From positions 62,001-126,000 of the forward strand of contig JAJKFH010002311.1 of assembly GCA_023333565.1 (NCBI GenBank): a DNA stretch of 64,000 nucleotides, given 5' to 3'. Below the pieces are notes generated by a model. It did not search any database and was not told the DNA's origin. It saw nothing but the letters and a program-made list of their open reading frames with translations. Positions 13,900 through 24,737 of the stretch are shown in pieces (within the stretch, counting starts at the first letter, position 1; every line of letters begins with the position of its first letter). The stretch comes from Puffinus mauretanicus. Lineage: Eukaryota > Chordata > Aves > Procellariiformes > Procellariidae. Position numbers and translations under genes: made by a program.

Positions 13900-14060
13900 G
13901 ACCAGCAAGCATTGGTGACTGCTGGCTCGGAGCGGAGGGTCACAGAGGCGAGCAGAAGAGAGGTGCACGGCGTGGGGAGGGTCCCTCCCGCCGCTCCTAT
14001 CTGCGGGGGACGTTTCCCTCCCTCGGTGGTTGCCTCTTTCGAGGGTCCCTGTTGCTGCCT
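13900..14060. promoter_or_regulatory. Short CpG-rich patch
   Basis: GC-rich sequence with repeated CG dinucleotides in AT-rich surroundings. The motif TTCGAGGGTC near 13811 recurs at about 14039. There is no promoter evidence beyond composition. Confidence 0.3.
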
Positions 14061-14238
14061 TTACAGGTTGGGCATACACTCCGCAGCTAGCAACCAGCTT
14101 TATATCGCCATGGCTTCTGATACAGGCACTTACCGACCAAAATAATCAGCACCTAGCTCAGAACGACGAGAGTTTTCCACACAGTTTAAACGCAAGTGCA
14201 GACCACAACAAACTACTTGCACGGGGCAAGTATAACCC

Positions 14239-14260
14239 ATATATATACATATATATATAG
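14239..14260. repeat. AT-dinucleotide microsatellite
   Basis: An imperfect (TA)n run interrupted by a single C. Confidence 0.85.
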
Positions 14261-15059
14261 CCATGTCTAGCATATACGTATTTAAAGATGATGCTGAATT
14301 AGATTTATGATCAGAAAGCGAGAAATCTATTGAAACCCATTCTTAACTAGAGATTTTTCTTCAATGTTGAGCTGTCTTTTGTCTTGGCCCTCTCTCTGTT
14401 ATAACTGGCTTTGAAGACTGTCTGTCTTTCAGAGAAAGAAGAGGAAGAGGTGGAAAAGAAGAGCGCACAAGAAGTAGATACACCTAAGATAAATGGACGT
14501 AGTCTCAGGGCAGGGAAGAATGTAAGAATATAATGTTAGGGCAGTCTCCATGGGGCAGACGGCGTTCAGATCATAACTGCTGTATAATCCACGCTTGTGC
14601 CTCCAGCAAACACTACCCACGGCTGCGGAACAACATCACAACAGGCAATTTCCCCCAAATTTAAAGAATGTATTGGACAAAGGCTAATGGCTACACAGAA
14701 GTTGATAACTCTTGTTATCCATCTGCAGAAGAGACTCTCTAACTACAAAGCGAACGTTTGCAATGCCCAAATAGCATGAAGAGTGAGAAATCCTAATAAC
14801 TCTCAGGATGGTAAATGCTGGAAAAGCCAGAATACGGTGATGTCTTGAACAACAAGACACTCAGATTCTTAATCACCTGAGTTCAGATGTAATACAAAGA
14901 CAGAAGGATTTGGCAGGGCTTAATAATCCTTTCTTTCTGACTGTTAACAAGCCAGAGCAAACTAACTATTATCCAGAGAAATAGTGGTTAGTTAGCATGG
15001 ATAGCGGGCTTGAAATGGTTCTGTAAGTCAATACCTCAGCTTTTCCACGTGTGCGAGGC

Positions 15060-15860
15060 ATCCGATAGCGCCGTGCTGGAGAGGTCACGGCTCCTGTGAA
15101 CGGTGTCTGGGAATGAGCGCGGCCGCAGGCCTGGCAGCCATGCAGGGCTTCCTGCCCCCGAGCGCGGGCCGTTAAGCCGCCTAACGCCGCGGCTGCCCGG
15201 GACAGCGCAGCCCTCGGCCTCGAGGCCTCAGGCGAGGCGGGAGCCGTGGCGGGCGGGCTGGCCGGCAGGCACCGTGCCAGCGGCAGCGGCTCTGTCCCAC
15301 CGCAGGGAGCCGCAGCTCCGGGCCGCAGCCGTCCCGCCGGGGTGGGCGCCGGAGCGGGCACCGGCGTCCCCCGCCTCGGCCCCTGCGCAGACACAGAGCA
15401 GGCTCCCTGTGCGTTTGCGGTAATGGAAGGGACTCTGTCGCAGAAAGGCTTCATGGCTACCCTTTATTTCTGCGTCTCAACAAACAGTCTTTCGGGCCCT
15501 AAATATCAGCTGGAAAGACGAGCGGAGGAGGCTGCAATGGCGTAACTCGTGCCGGCACTAGCGACCCCTCCGGGAGAGCCCCCTGCGATGGGGACAGCCG
15601 CCGCCCCGGGGATCGCCCAGAGCAGGTGGGAGAAGGCCCCTAAGTTGCTCCACCAGCAACATCGAATGGCTGATTTTCTGAGCACATCGCTTTTCCTGAT
15701 GCGCCTCGGTCCAGCCCTGGGTTCAGCCGTACCTGCCGCTCCCAGCAGCAGCGTCGGGAGCATCCGCTGCAGCAGGGCTGAGCCGCGGCGTGGCGGGAAG
15801 GGCGCGATGGCGTCCTGTCCCCTTCCGCAGGGCTGTGCGGGCACTGCGCTTCCTTAGGAC
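15060..15860. promoter_or_regulatory. Secondary CpG island
   Basis: Two dense CpG blocks (about 15100-15420 and 15540-15860) are separated by a short AT-richer stretch. GGCGGG-type boxes are present and there is no TATA box. Overlapping open frames on both strands reflect the composition. It lies about 6 kb from the main island and may be an alternative promoter or enhancer of the left-hand gene, or the promoter of a non-coding RNA. Confidence 0.55.
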
Positions 15861-16914
15861 GGCGTGCTTATGGGGGCGTTTAAGGCCCAGCAGCGTCCAC
15901 TCGGGGGGAATGCTCTTTTGCCTGAGTAAGAGTAAAGAGAAGAAACTGAGTATCTGAAAGTGCTGCGCCCTCACAGAGGAAGGGCAGAAAATAAAGGAGA
16001 CGTATTCCTCATTGGAAAGGTACCTGATGCAGGACACCCAAATCTCCAGATCCAGGCCGTGTCCTTCCAGCAAGGCGGCCTGGGTGGCTGGGTGCCGTAC
16101 TTGGCAGCACCGGTGCCTTTATGGCGAGCTTTCAACACAGCGCCAGCTTCTTGCCTGCTGCTGAGGTTTAAGCAGCCCCGGGTTATACCAGTGCTGGACA
16201 CAGACCTCTGGCCAGCAGCGACCTGGTGACGGTCACGTCCTTCTGTTTTCACAAACAGCTTGTGCAGTCCGCTCTCGGGGCTGAAGGGGCCGCAGGTTTT
16301 GCTCAGATCAGACAATAGCAGTTCTCCTGCCGGAGGGAGCGCACGTGCACCCCGGGCACTCTCACACCTGCATATGCACTATAGTGTTAGGTCCCAAGCA
16401 TATTCTCAGTCAGAAGAAAAGGGTTTTGCTCAAAATATGCACATATATAGGACTCACTATTTCACACACACAAGACGCGGTACGCAGGCCATATGCCTAC
16501 ACCACTTTCTGGCTAGTCGTCCTCAAGCTGCCAAGAGGTAGCACTGGTGTTCACGGCAGATGGTTGTACCCTGTGTCTCCGGGAGGACTTGTCACGGGTT
16601 TACATCTGTTGGCAAAAGGATACATTTAAACCCAAGCATTTCTGGACGTGAAGCGGGAAAAATGAAGTAGGAAAACTTTACAATGATTGCCAAAACTTGG
16701 AGAGACATTTCTTCTGCACCAGAGTACCGTTTTTGGAGAACCTAAGATCAAGATGAATGAAGGGGAGGCACAGCCTCTGCTGGGAGCAGCCCTTGCTCTG
16801 CTTCTCTCACACTGCTCCATGGCCCCTTGCCTAAGCCCATGACGAAGGATGTGACTTTGCTGGCACACTGGCTTGCATTATCCATGCGTTGTGCACACCT
16901 CCAGGCTATTGTTA
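15860..16914. other. Intergenic sequence, no gene recognised
   Basis: Transition from the CpG-rich region to the CR1 copy. Short open frames on both strands have no recognisable domain. Confidence 0.65.
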
Positions 16915-17530
16915 GAACCACAGAATCACAGAATGGTTTGGGTTGGAAGGGACCTTCAAAGATCACCTAATCCAACCCCCCTGCCATGGGCAGGGACATC
17001 TTTCACTAGATCAGGTTGCTCAAACCCCATCCAACCTGGCCTTGAACACCTCCAGGGATGGGGCATCCACAACTTCTCTGGGCAACCTCTTCCAGTGTCT
17101 CACCACCCTCATCGTGAAACATTTCTTCCTTATGTCCAATCTAAACCTACCCGGTTTAGTTTAAAACTGTTGCCCTTTATCCTGTCACTACAGGTCTTGG
17201 TAAAAAGTCTCTCTCCGACTTTCTTATAAGCCCCCTTTACATATTGAAAGGCTGCACGAAGGTCTCCCTGGAGCCATCTCTTCTCCAGGCTGAACAACCC
17301 CAACTCTCTTGGCCTTTCTCCATAGAAGAGGTGTTCCAGCCCTCTGGCCATTTTCGTGGCCTCCTCTGGACAAAAGGTCCAGGTCTTTCTTGTGCTGGGG
17401 ACCCCAGAGCTGGACGCAGAGTGGAGTAGAGGGGGAGAATCGCCTCCTTGGACCTGCGGGCCCCGCTGCTGGTGATGCAGCCCAGGACACGGTTGGCTTT
17501 CTGGGCTGCAAGTGCACATTGCCGGCTTAT
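16915..17530 (-). mobile_element. CR1 LINE, 3' end, antisense on the plus strand
   Basis: The plus strand starts with the reverse complement of the CR1 tail (octamer-like CACAGAATCACAGAATGG), then GGTTGGAAGGGACCTTCAAA, and continues through CTCTTCTCCAGGCTGAACAA (about 17279) to GGCTTTCTGGGCTGCAAG (about 17493). This is the well-known 3' region of avian CR1 with a 5' truncation near 17.53 kb. Good preservation over about 600 bp suggests a fairly young copy. Open frames within it are CR1 sequence read in the wrong frames. Confidence 0.95.
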
Positions 17531-20500
17531 ATAGTCTTGTCCTGTTCTGCACTAAGAGACCCTGAAACAAAGGAAATTACTTGTGGCATCTGTACTAGCC
17601 ACACAGAGGCCCCGCCAAACAATCATCTGGTTGGTCTGCGTTGCGAACGCACCACACCACGTACTCCAGCAAAACAAGTCGTGTAAGGGTAGACCACTCC
17701 AGCGGAAGGCGTGTGGTGTGCGGGCAGGAGCTGCGTGAGGGACAGCACGCGCCTGATCAAAGCGATTTGCCAGCAGCACAGAAGAGCGCTGCAGCAGGCA
17801 GACCTGGACCTGGGTTTTGCCAGCCATCACCTCACAAACTCAATCCTCCACGTGTGTCACCAGCAAGTTACACAACAGAACCACAGGCGTATTGCAAAAT
17901 GTAAGGCTAATGGATTTTCCCATGAGCACTGTGGTCTTTTCCGCTTACTAACACCTTCCAAATGCTGGGCCAGAAACCCCTCAGTCAGCTTTCTCATCAA
18001 GCATTAGCCACCTGCGTGATTAACATCCAGTATAACAAAGCTCATCAGCCTAGGACATTGAAAAATGTCTGTTTTGTTCCCTTAACGTGCCATATGTATG
18101 GGGTTTTTTCCTTCCTTCTCCTGATATTTATTCAAGTATACGAGGATTATTTCTGAATTATTCATCATACAATATCTGATTAGACTGTGGCTGTGCTGGC
18201 TCCCACTGCTTAATGAATGAGCCATTAGCCTTTTGCAGATGGTGCTATCGACAGCGATTTGAATGCTGTATGTTCACCTGCATTTACACAGCGATGGGAG
18301 CAAAAGGATAGAGCTGAACCTAAACGCAGGTTTGGGGGATGATTTTTTACTGTAATACCCCTTAGGTATCATGTCATGTATAGTACTCCCTGGGTCCCTC
18401 ACTCTCAGAGTCCACGGGATGGCCTCATGAGGCACTCCCTATAGGAGCTATAGGTGGAGTTTCCACAGGGCACCTTCTGATGCTGGATGCACCTCCTCTT
18501 ACGGCTGGAATCCTACAAACGGGACAAGGAGAGGAAGTATTTTTGCAACACTTAGATTTTGGTTTAGACAGTATCTAATACAATTTCCTCAGAATATGAA
18601 ATCTTTGTAGTTGAGTATATATCCTACCAAACTGCTCATTACATCACTTCAAGCAATGAAGGAAAGTACATAAAAAGAAATTGCTAGCAGTTATGATTAT
18701 TTACGTATACACTGTCTTTCTACACCAACGTGTCCTACAAGATTTGGTCACTGCTGCCGTTTCAGAGCCACGGCTCATCTGCATGAGCACAGGCAGACGC
18801 CGTCTGTGTGCTCCAGATACTTCCTTCTCCTAAAGTTAGAAGCTAAGAAGTGAAAGACCCTGTACTGGATAACCCAAGCAGTGGACTGACAAGAGGCGTG
18901 ACAGGCACAGGCGCACCCTTGCTTTGGCAAGGTCTTTGGCAGATGTTGGAAGACTTTACTGAACTGGGGAACGCTGTGTAGCTCGCTCATGGTGCCAATG
19001 GGCTTGCGAAATTCAACCCAGACTACACAGTGCCCATATGCACCTGCTTGGCGGGGTTCCTGCTGGTGCCCTTAAGGCCCGCCCGGCAGTCTGGCACCAA
19101 AACGGCTGGAGAAGGGGGCACCAGGAGGCGATGCCTCATGGCACGCAGCCACCCGCCGTCACCAGCAGCAAGGTGTGCCGGCCCCTCTGGAGGCGAGGTC
19201 AGCCGGGCATTCCGTACCGGCAGCAGTGCCTTTACTTCTGCCTTGCCACAGCTACCCCGTAAAATGGAACGAGCACGTAATAAAATAAGGATAAAGGGGA
19301 ATCCAGAACATCCAGAGCTGCACTCTGAGCAAGTCGTCAGAAGAAGTATGCAAAAGCTGCTAGCAGCCACTTATGAAACCTTTGCAGCTGGAAGAAGCTC
19401 AATTAGGTGCAGCATTGTTTCCAGCAAGAGCGATTTTTGTGCTACTTTTCTTCTGTTTACCTCAGGAAACGCTATCCTGACGGATGAGGATGTCACCAGC
19501 AGCTTAGCCTGTCTGTGGTTGCTGATTTCGAGCTGCCCGTGATGTCTTCCTACAACTGAAGCAAAAATACAGCAGAGGCGGCTTGCTGATCTGCAGCCGG
19601 CACAGCCTGGGAGTCTTTCAAGCGATCTCAGTCTCTCAGTGCTGGTACTTGGTATCTGCTGCTGGAGGAAGGACATCTGATTCATCACCACCAAAGGCTA
19701 TAGAAGATAAGTCAGGATTATACAAATTCCATTTAGTTTGTGCAACACCACTACTTTCTGTATTGAAAACTTCCTTTTCTGCTGCCATAAAGATCTCTAC
19801 TGAACGAAACCCTAAATATGCAGCAATTAGCAAACCATCACCCAAACTGGGGCTGTTTTTCGGTGTTTCGGGGTCTCGGCTGCGAGGGAGCCGCAGGGCT
19901 GCGCAGCCAGCGTGGCGGTGGAGGGGAAGGGGCCAGCAGGAGGGGGCTGATGTTGAGGAAAGCAATCTGAAACGCTAGTGACAGAAAAGCTGCTTGAGAG
20001 AGAAGTGTATCAGGTTGTGTGAAAAGCCTTCCAAAAGCAGTAATAGACACCCAAACCCTGTGATGAGCCAAATCAAAAGCAGAAATAACTGATCAAAAAT
20101 TTTGATAAGGTATGGGAGAAATGCAAGTATAGTTTGCATTTGAGTATTAAACTCTGAATATATTGATTTAAAACCCTGGATTAAATCCAGAATATTTAAA
20201 ATATTGGCAAGCTCATATTTATGTTAAATAGTTAATAATAAAAAAAATAATCCCCCAAGCCCCTTACAAGCTTTGCTCTTATACACATCATTTTCCCTAG
20301 TGATGTTTTAAGAAAATATGGTTTTTACAAATGGCTAAGAGACATCTAAATTCCTCAAAATGCTGTACTGACTGTTGAGAGCTCCACTTAATTCACCGCC
20401 TGTGGCACAAGGGGGGAAAGAAAGACAGGTGCCATTATCATCATTTCCATTTCTTTCAAATTGCAAATATTGCTGCCTCTACTGTGATTCTTGCACCTAT

Positions 20501-22329
20501 TGGTATTTAATAACAACTGAGCCAGCTCCTGAGCTAACAGTTGCCCAGGAAATAAGTCAAGAACGAGTGCGAGTTGGCGAGTTTCAGCAATGTCTGCTTT
20601 TACCCTGGGAATTATTGACAGCAGGAGATTATAGTGAAAACCTGACAGTCTCTCTATACAGTTGCCACTTATGTCAATGGTGAACTCGCTATTGAAAATA
20701 ATTCACAGGTGTCTGTGCTACACATTGTTTAGCGGATCTGTCACAGCGTAAGTTGGGAGTTGATGAACGTAACTTCCCAGTTACGAAGTGCCACGCAGCG
20801 ATGCTACGCCTGGCTTGTGTAACCAAACAGCAAAGCGTGCAAAGCTGAGGTGTGCACATTTAGCAGCACGGTACAATCGCTTGCTTGGATGATCCCTGGC
20901 CAGGGCAGACGAGGTCGGCGTTCCTTGTCGTCAGTGCATCCTCAGAGGGTGCCCGCACTGGAGACCTGCCCTGCTGAGCACCCCGCAGGTGCCCCCAGAC
21001 CCGGCTGGAGGGAGGACCTTGCCCAGCTCTGCCGAAACCTGCCAGCCCAGACGCGCTGCTGAGCTCACGCAACCCTCAGCTTCCCCGTGCGCAGACGACT
21101 CCCAGTGCCAGCGGGCACAGCTCCTCCTGGCAGCTCCCCAGCAGCCACCACGCAGCCAGGCCTGCACCGCCTGGGGTCTAGTGGGTCACCCGCACCCTCG
21201 AACGCCGGCAGCAGGGAGCCAAAGCAACCCGTTGCCTCTGCCCTGCTCACCGGCTGAAGCAGCACGCCAGGACCCGGCATCAAGGACACTTAAAACTACA
21301 GACGTGCGTAACCTGTGTATATGCACAGATATGCACACATATACACACCCCCCCTTCCTTATGTAGCACGTTTTAGGTTGCATGCTTACAAATAGGAAGT
21401 ACAGAAACATCTAAAAGCTCAGGTTTGCTAACCCTTACCCGTACGTGGACGTACCCATGGCGGGTTCTCACGCCTTCTCCTGAAGAGTTTGCTGCAACAG
21501 GGACGGGCCAGGGATCAGCCCTGACCCCACACACCGACCTGTGGGAGGTTTCAGAAGTCTACGTAAGAGTTAAGTGGGCAATTATGAATAAAACAAGGCA
21601 AGTCTCTTTTTGTAAATGTTTCTGAGGAAAATGAAATGTCTGCAGCCATCACCCAGAGGGACGTCAAGGAAGGTTGCAGGTTTGCAGACTTAAACAACAG
21701 GAACCAGTAGCATTAATAGTTTGTTGGCTTCCTTCCACCACCAACTTGAACCTGAGGTCTACTGCAAACTGTCCGCTGAATCATTACTGGGCTTTGGCAT
21801 TTCCCGCACTGCACACTCTGTCCCAGATAACGTCACACCTATCAGCATGTCGAGAGGGAGGGAAATTGCTCTGCACTGGAAACGCCTGCTCCCTGCCCGG
21901 CGAGTGCTCTACTGCCCTACAAGTCTTAAAAATACCCCACAACCTAAAACACCAAAAACGTTTTAAAACACATCGGGGTTAGGGAAACACTTCTGCTTGC
22001 ATAGCGCATCACCCCGCGGCAGCCCTGGGAACACCCCTCACCTCTCTGAGGGAGGCAGAAGATGCAGGAGGATCAGGGGCTACAGAAGAGGGAGGGGAGG
22101 AACCAGGGGAGCATCCGGCCCGAGCCAGAGCCAGCCCCGAGGGTTCCAGTGTTCAGCGGCAGCCCATGCTCGTAGTTTTAGCAGCCTTCTTTGAGACAGA
22201 TTAGCAGTCTCGGGTGGCTTTCCCCTCTTTTGTACAGAAGGGCAGGTGGTGAGGCTCTTTTGGTTTGTTTCACACAAAAGAAGCAGATACAGGACAGTTA
22301 TCTCGCGGGAAGGGGGCCCCAGGTGACGG
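17531..22329. other. Intergenic sequence, no gene recognised
   Basis: Alternating AT-rich and moderately GC-rich blocks (GC-richer at about 19030-19260 and 20880-21290). Open frames up to 170 codons (19030-19542) have no domain and are mirrored on the opposite strand. No repeat family was recognised. Confidence 0.7.
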
Positions 22330-22455
22330 AGTACTCCCTGTGGGGCGCGGGGCGGGGCGGCAGCGCGCCCCCGCCCCCACCCGCTCCGGCCTGCTCACCT
22401 CCCCGTAGAATTAGCGCGTTTTTCCTGAGCAGCGTGATGGCTAACCGCCGTCCAG
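22330..22455 (+). promoter_or_regulatory. GC-box cluster with possible first exon ending at a strong donor
   Basis: GGGGCGCGGGGCGGGGCGGC (around 22341-22362) contains overlapping Sp1-type GC boxes. About 75 bp further on, ATGGCTAACCGCCGTCCAG ends at 22455 next to the strong donor gtaaga, and the ATG has a good Kozak context (G at -3 and +4). This could be the promoter and first exon of an unannotated plus-strand transcript, perhaps a lncRNA. No second exon was identified, so the call is weak. Confidence 0.25.
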
Positions 22456-24649
22456 GTAAGACATCCGTCGCTGTCACTGGTGACAATACCTGGGCCTGAC
22501 TGCACCTGCTGCGGCCCTGATTAGATTGTGTTCAACGGCAGCCTGCTCGGCGAGATTAGAGCACGTCGTGGGCATCGGCTCCTCCAGCACCTGCGCACAT
22601 TGTCTGCGGGGGCTAATCCACCATTCCAGACCTGGGGTATCTCGCCTCTTTGTCCCTTCACCTCTCAGAAGCCTCTGTCTCAGAAATTACGCTCCCACGC
22701 ACCCGCTGCTCCCTCACCAATGCCTGCCTGCACCACAGGTTCAGCATCTGCCTCCCCGTTCCACCCTGGACCTCGCCGAGCTGCCGCCGTCCCTGGCATT
22801 GCCTGCCCGCCCCTGCCAGCACGCCCCGAGGCAGCGGGTGTGCCCGGGGCAGCAGGGGATGCTGTCGCCCTTGGGGCAGCAACCCCGAGGAAACCCTCGG
22901 AGGTCTGGGTTGCACAGAAAGACCTCCTGTTCACACTGTTGTAGTGGAATTGAAGTTCTCAAAAACACTCCTTACATAGCACAGCCTTAATAATCCAGTA
23001 CTGGAAGTTCACATCATCACCCAGGTTCTTGCCAGGAAAAGGAAGTCAGCACCTCGCCGAGGAGAAGGTGCCCGGCGGACGGCGAGGCCGCGGCGCGTCT
23101 CTGCAGAAGCACGTTGGCACCCGGTGGCTGCTCCCGCGGCGGCCGCAGCCCTGGCCAGGGTTTCCAGCCTTCGCGTCAAAGGAATTTAACAGTGGAACTG
23201 AATAACTAGAGAAAGAATTACAGCTTTACTGGCACTAACCGAGTTATCCTGTACGTGTCTGTGTGAGAGAGGGGGGTGTGTACACGCTTGGAACCGGAGT
23301 TTCTGTTAACGAGCCTGCATGGAGCTGTCCCCAGCCCCAGCAGGCACAGCGTGTTCAACAAACGTGCATGCACACCGCGCCTCAGTCCTGCAAAGCCTCC
23401 TCTAGCACTGACTAACCAACCACTGGAGCGATTACTGTAGGCTTCCTTTGTGACAAAAAGTATCATTTATTCCTTCTGAGCCACTGTGTGACATTTCCCA
23501 CGAATGATCTCACCCGGAGTGTTTCTACACCCGGAGCAGAAACAACGCGGGCCACAAACTACATCAGTTAACTAAAGAGGCCAGGGCCACTGCTAGTCCT
23601 GAGCCCAGCTGAACAGGCTGGCCACGTCCATACCATTCAATCAGCTTCACTTCCAAAGCGGGGTGGCTGCGATGGTCTCGGGGCGGGGCAAAACCCACGC
23701 TTGGTCAGGCAGGATCTTACTAGCACATTAAAAGCAAAGCAAAGAAAGTTAGAGCCGTACGACTCCTTGGTCTTTGTTTGCAGGTATCCATCTGTCTCCA
23801 CATCCACCTAGGGACAGCAGGAAATTTCAGGGTCCGTTTGTAGAAAAAAATCTCTTACATGAGAAGCGATTTGAACCTCACCCCCTGCCCTCAAAGGCTC
23901 CAATTTGAACTTGGCTTGTTTCATCAGCAGGCGCTCCAGCTAAAGGCTGGAGGAGAACACAGTGTGGCCAGGATTAGAAGTAGACAAGGTGAAAGGCATT
24001 GCTATTATTACTATTAGAGCTTGGAGAATCTGTGTAACTTGGTGGCAAAATGAAAAAAACAACCTGTTTTTTCTCTGGGTTGTTTCAAACCATCTTTTCA
24101 CTAATGAAGAAATACATTTAAGACAATCTCAAAGCACAGACATTATGCCAACAACAGTCTAAAAGCAAAATATCTTGATTTTATTGAAATGTTTCATGCC
24201 TTCTTTTTTTCCTGTCAAAACTATTCCCTAAACATCAGTCATGTTTTTGCATGTTGCTCATTCTCCTCCCCCTCAACTGCATGATGGATGGGAGGAAGGA
24301 AAGAATAAATTTCTGACAACAAAACTGATGCCCGAGTTACAGCAACAGTTATAACAACACTGAGAAACCCAGACCAAGACTGAAGATCTCAGGAACTGGA
24401 GATCTGAAGCTCACGCGTTAAAAGCGGCCCCCCAGGCCACGGCAGATGGACAAGCAGAGCAAGAGCTTCCCAGGGTCCCATCACTTAGGTGAGCCCTGCA
24501 CCTCTGCGTTCCGTTCACACGCGCGCAGGAGCGCCCGCACCAAGCCACAGACCTTTGCTCGCCTCCTCCCAGATCCGGTCCGCGGGGTCTGAGGGAGGAG
24601 GAGGTTTCACCACAACGTCCCCAGCGGCAGGGAGAGGGGCAAAGTGGCA
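22456..24649. other. Intergenic sequence, partly GC-rich
   Basis: A GC-rich stretch at 22560-23170 is densest in CpG at about 23060-23160. Sequence beyond 23200 returns to average composition. Open frames at 22526-22990 overlap in three frames and both strands, as expected from composition. No gene was recognised. Confidence 0.65.
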
Positions 24650-24737
24650 GGCAGGAGCTGGCACCAGGCAGGAGCTGGCACCAGGCAGGAGCTGGCACCA
24701 GGCAGGAGCTGGCACCAGGCAGGAGCTGGCACCAGGC
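24650..24737. repeat. 17-bp minisatellite, five perfect copies
   Basis: The unit GGCAGGAGCTGGCACCA starts at 24650, 24667, 24684, 24701 and 24718 with no mismatch, followed by the first three bases of a sixth. Seventeen is not a multiple of three, so open frames through it (24411-24962 minus, 24489-24854 plus) cycle through all frames and are artefacts. Confidence 0.97.

Noticed and set aside
14969..15857. Open frames of 100-160 codons in the second CpG island
   Set aside because: Same composition effect: mirrored on both strands, with no recognisable domain or splice context.
16873..17686. Open frames of 94-146 codons at 16.9-17.7 kb
   Set aside because: They lie on the CR1 3' region, mostly antisense or in non-coding UTR, and do not encode reverse transcriptase in frame.
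24650..24737. Short direct repeats considered as a CRISPR array
   Set aside because: The copies are directly adjacent with no spacers, and the genome is eukaryotic.
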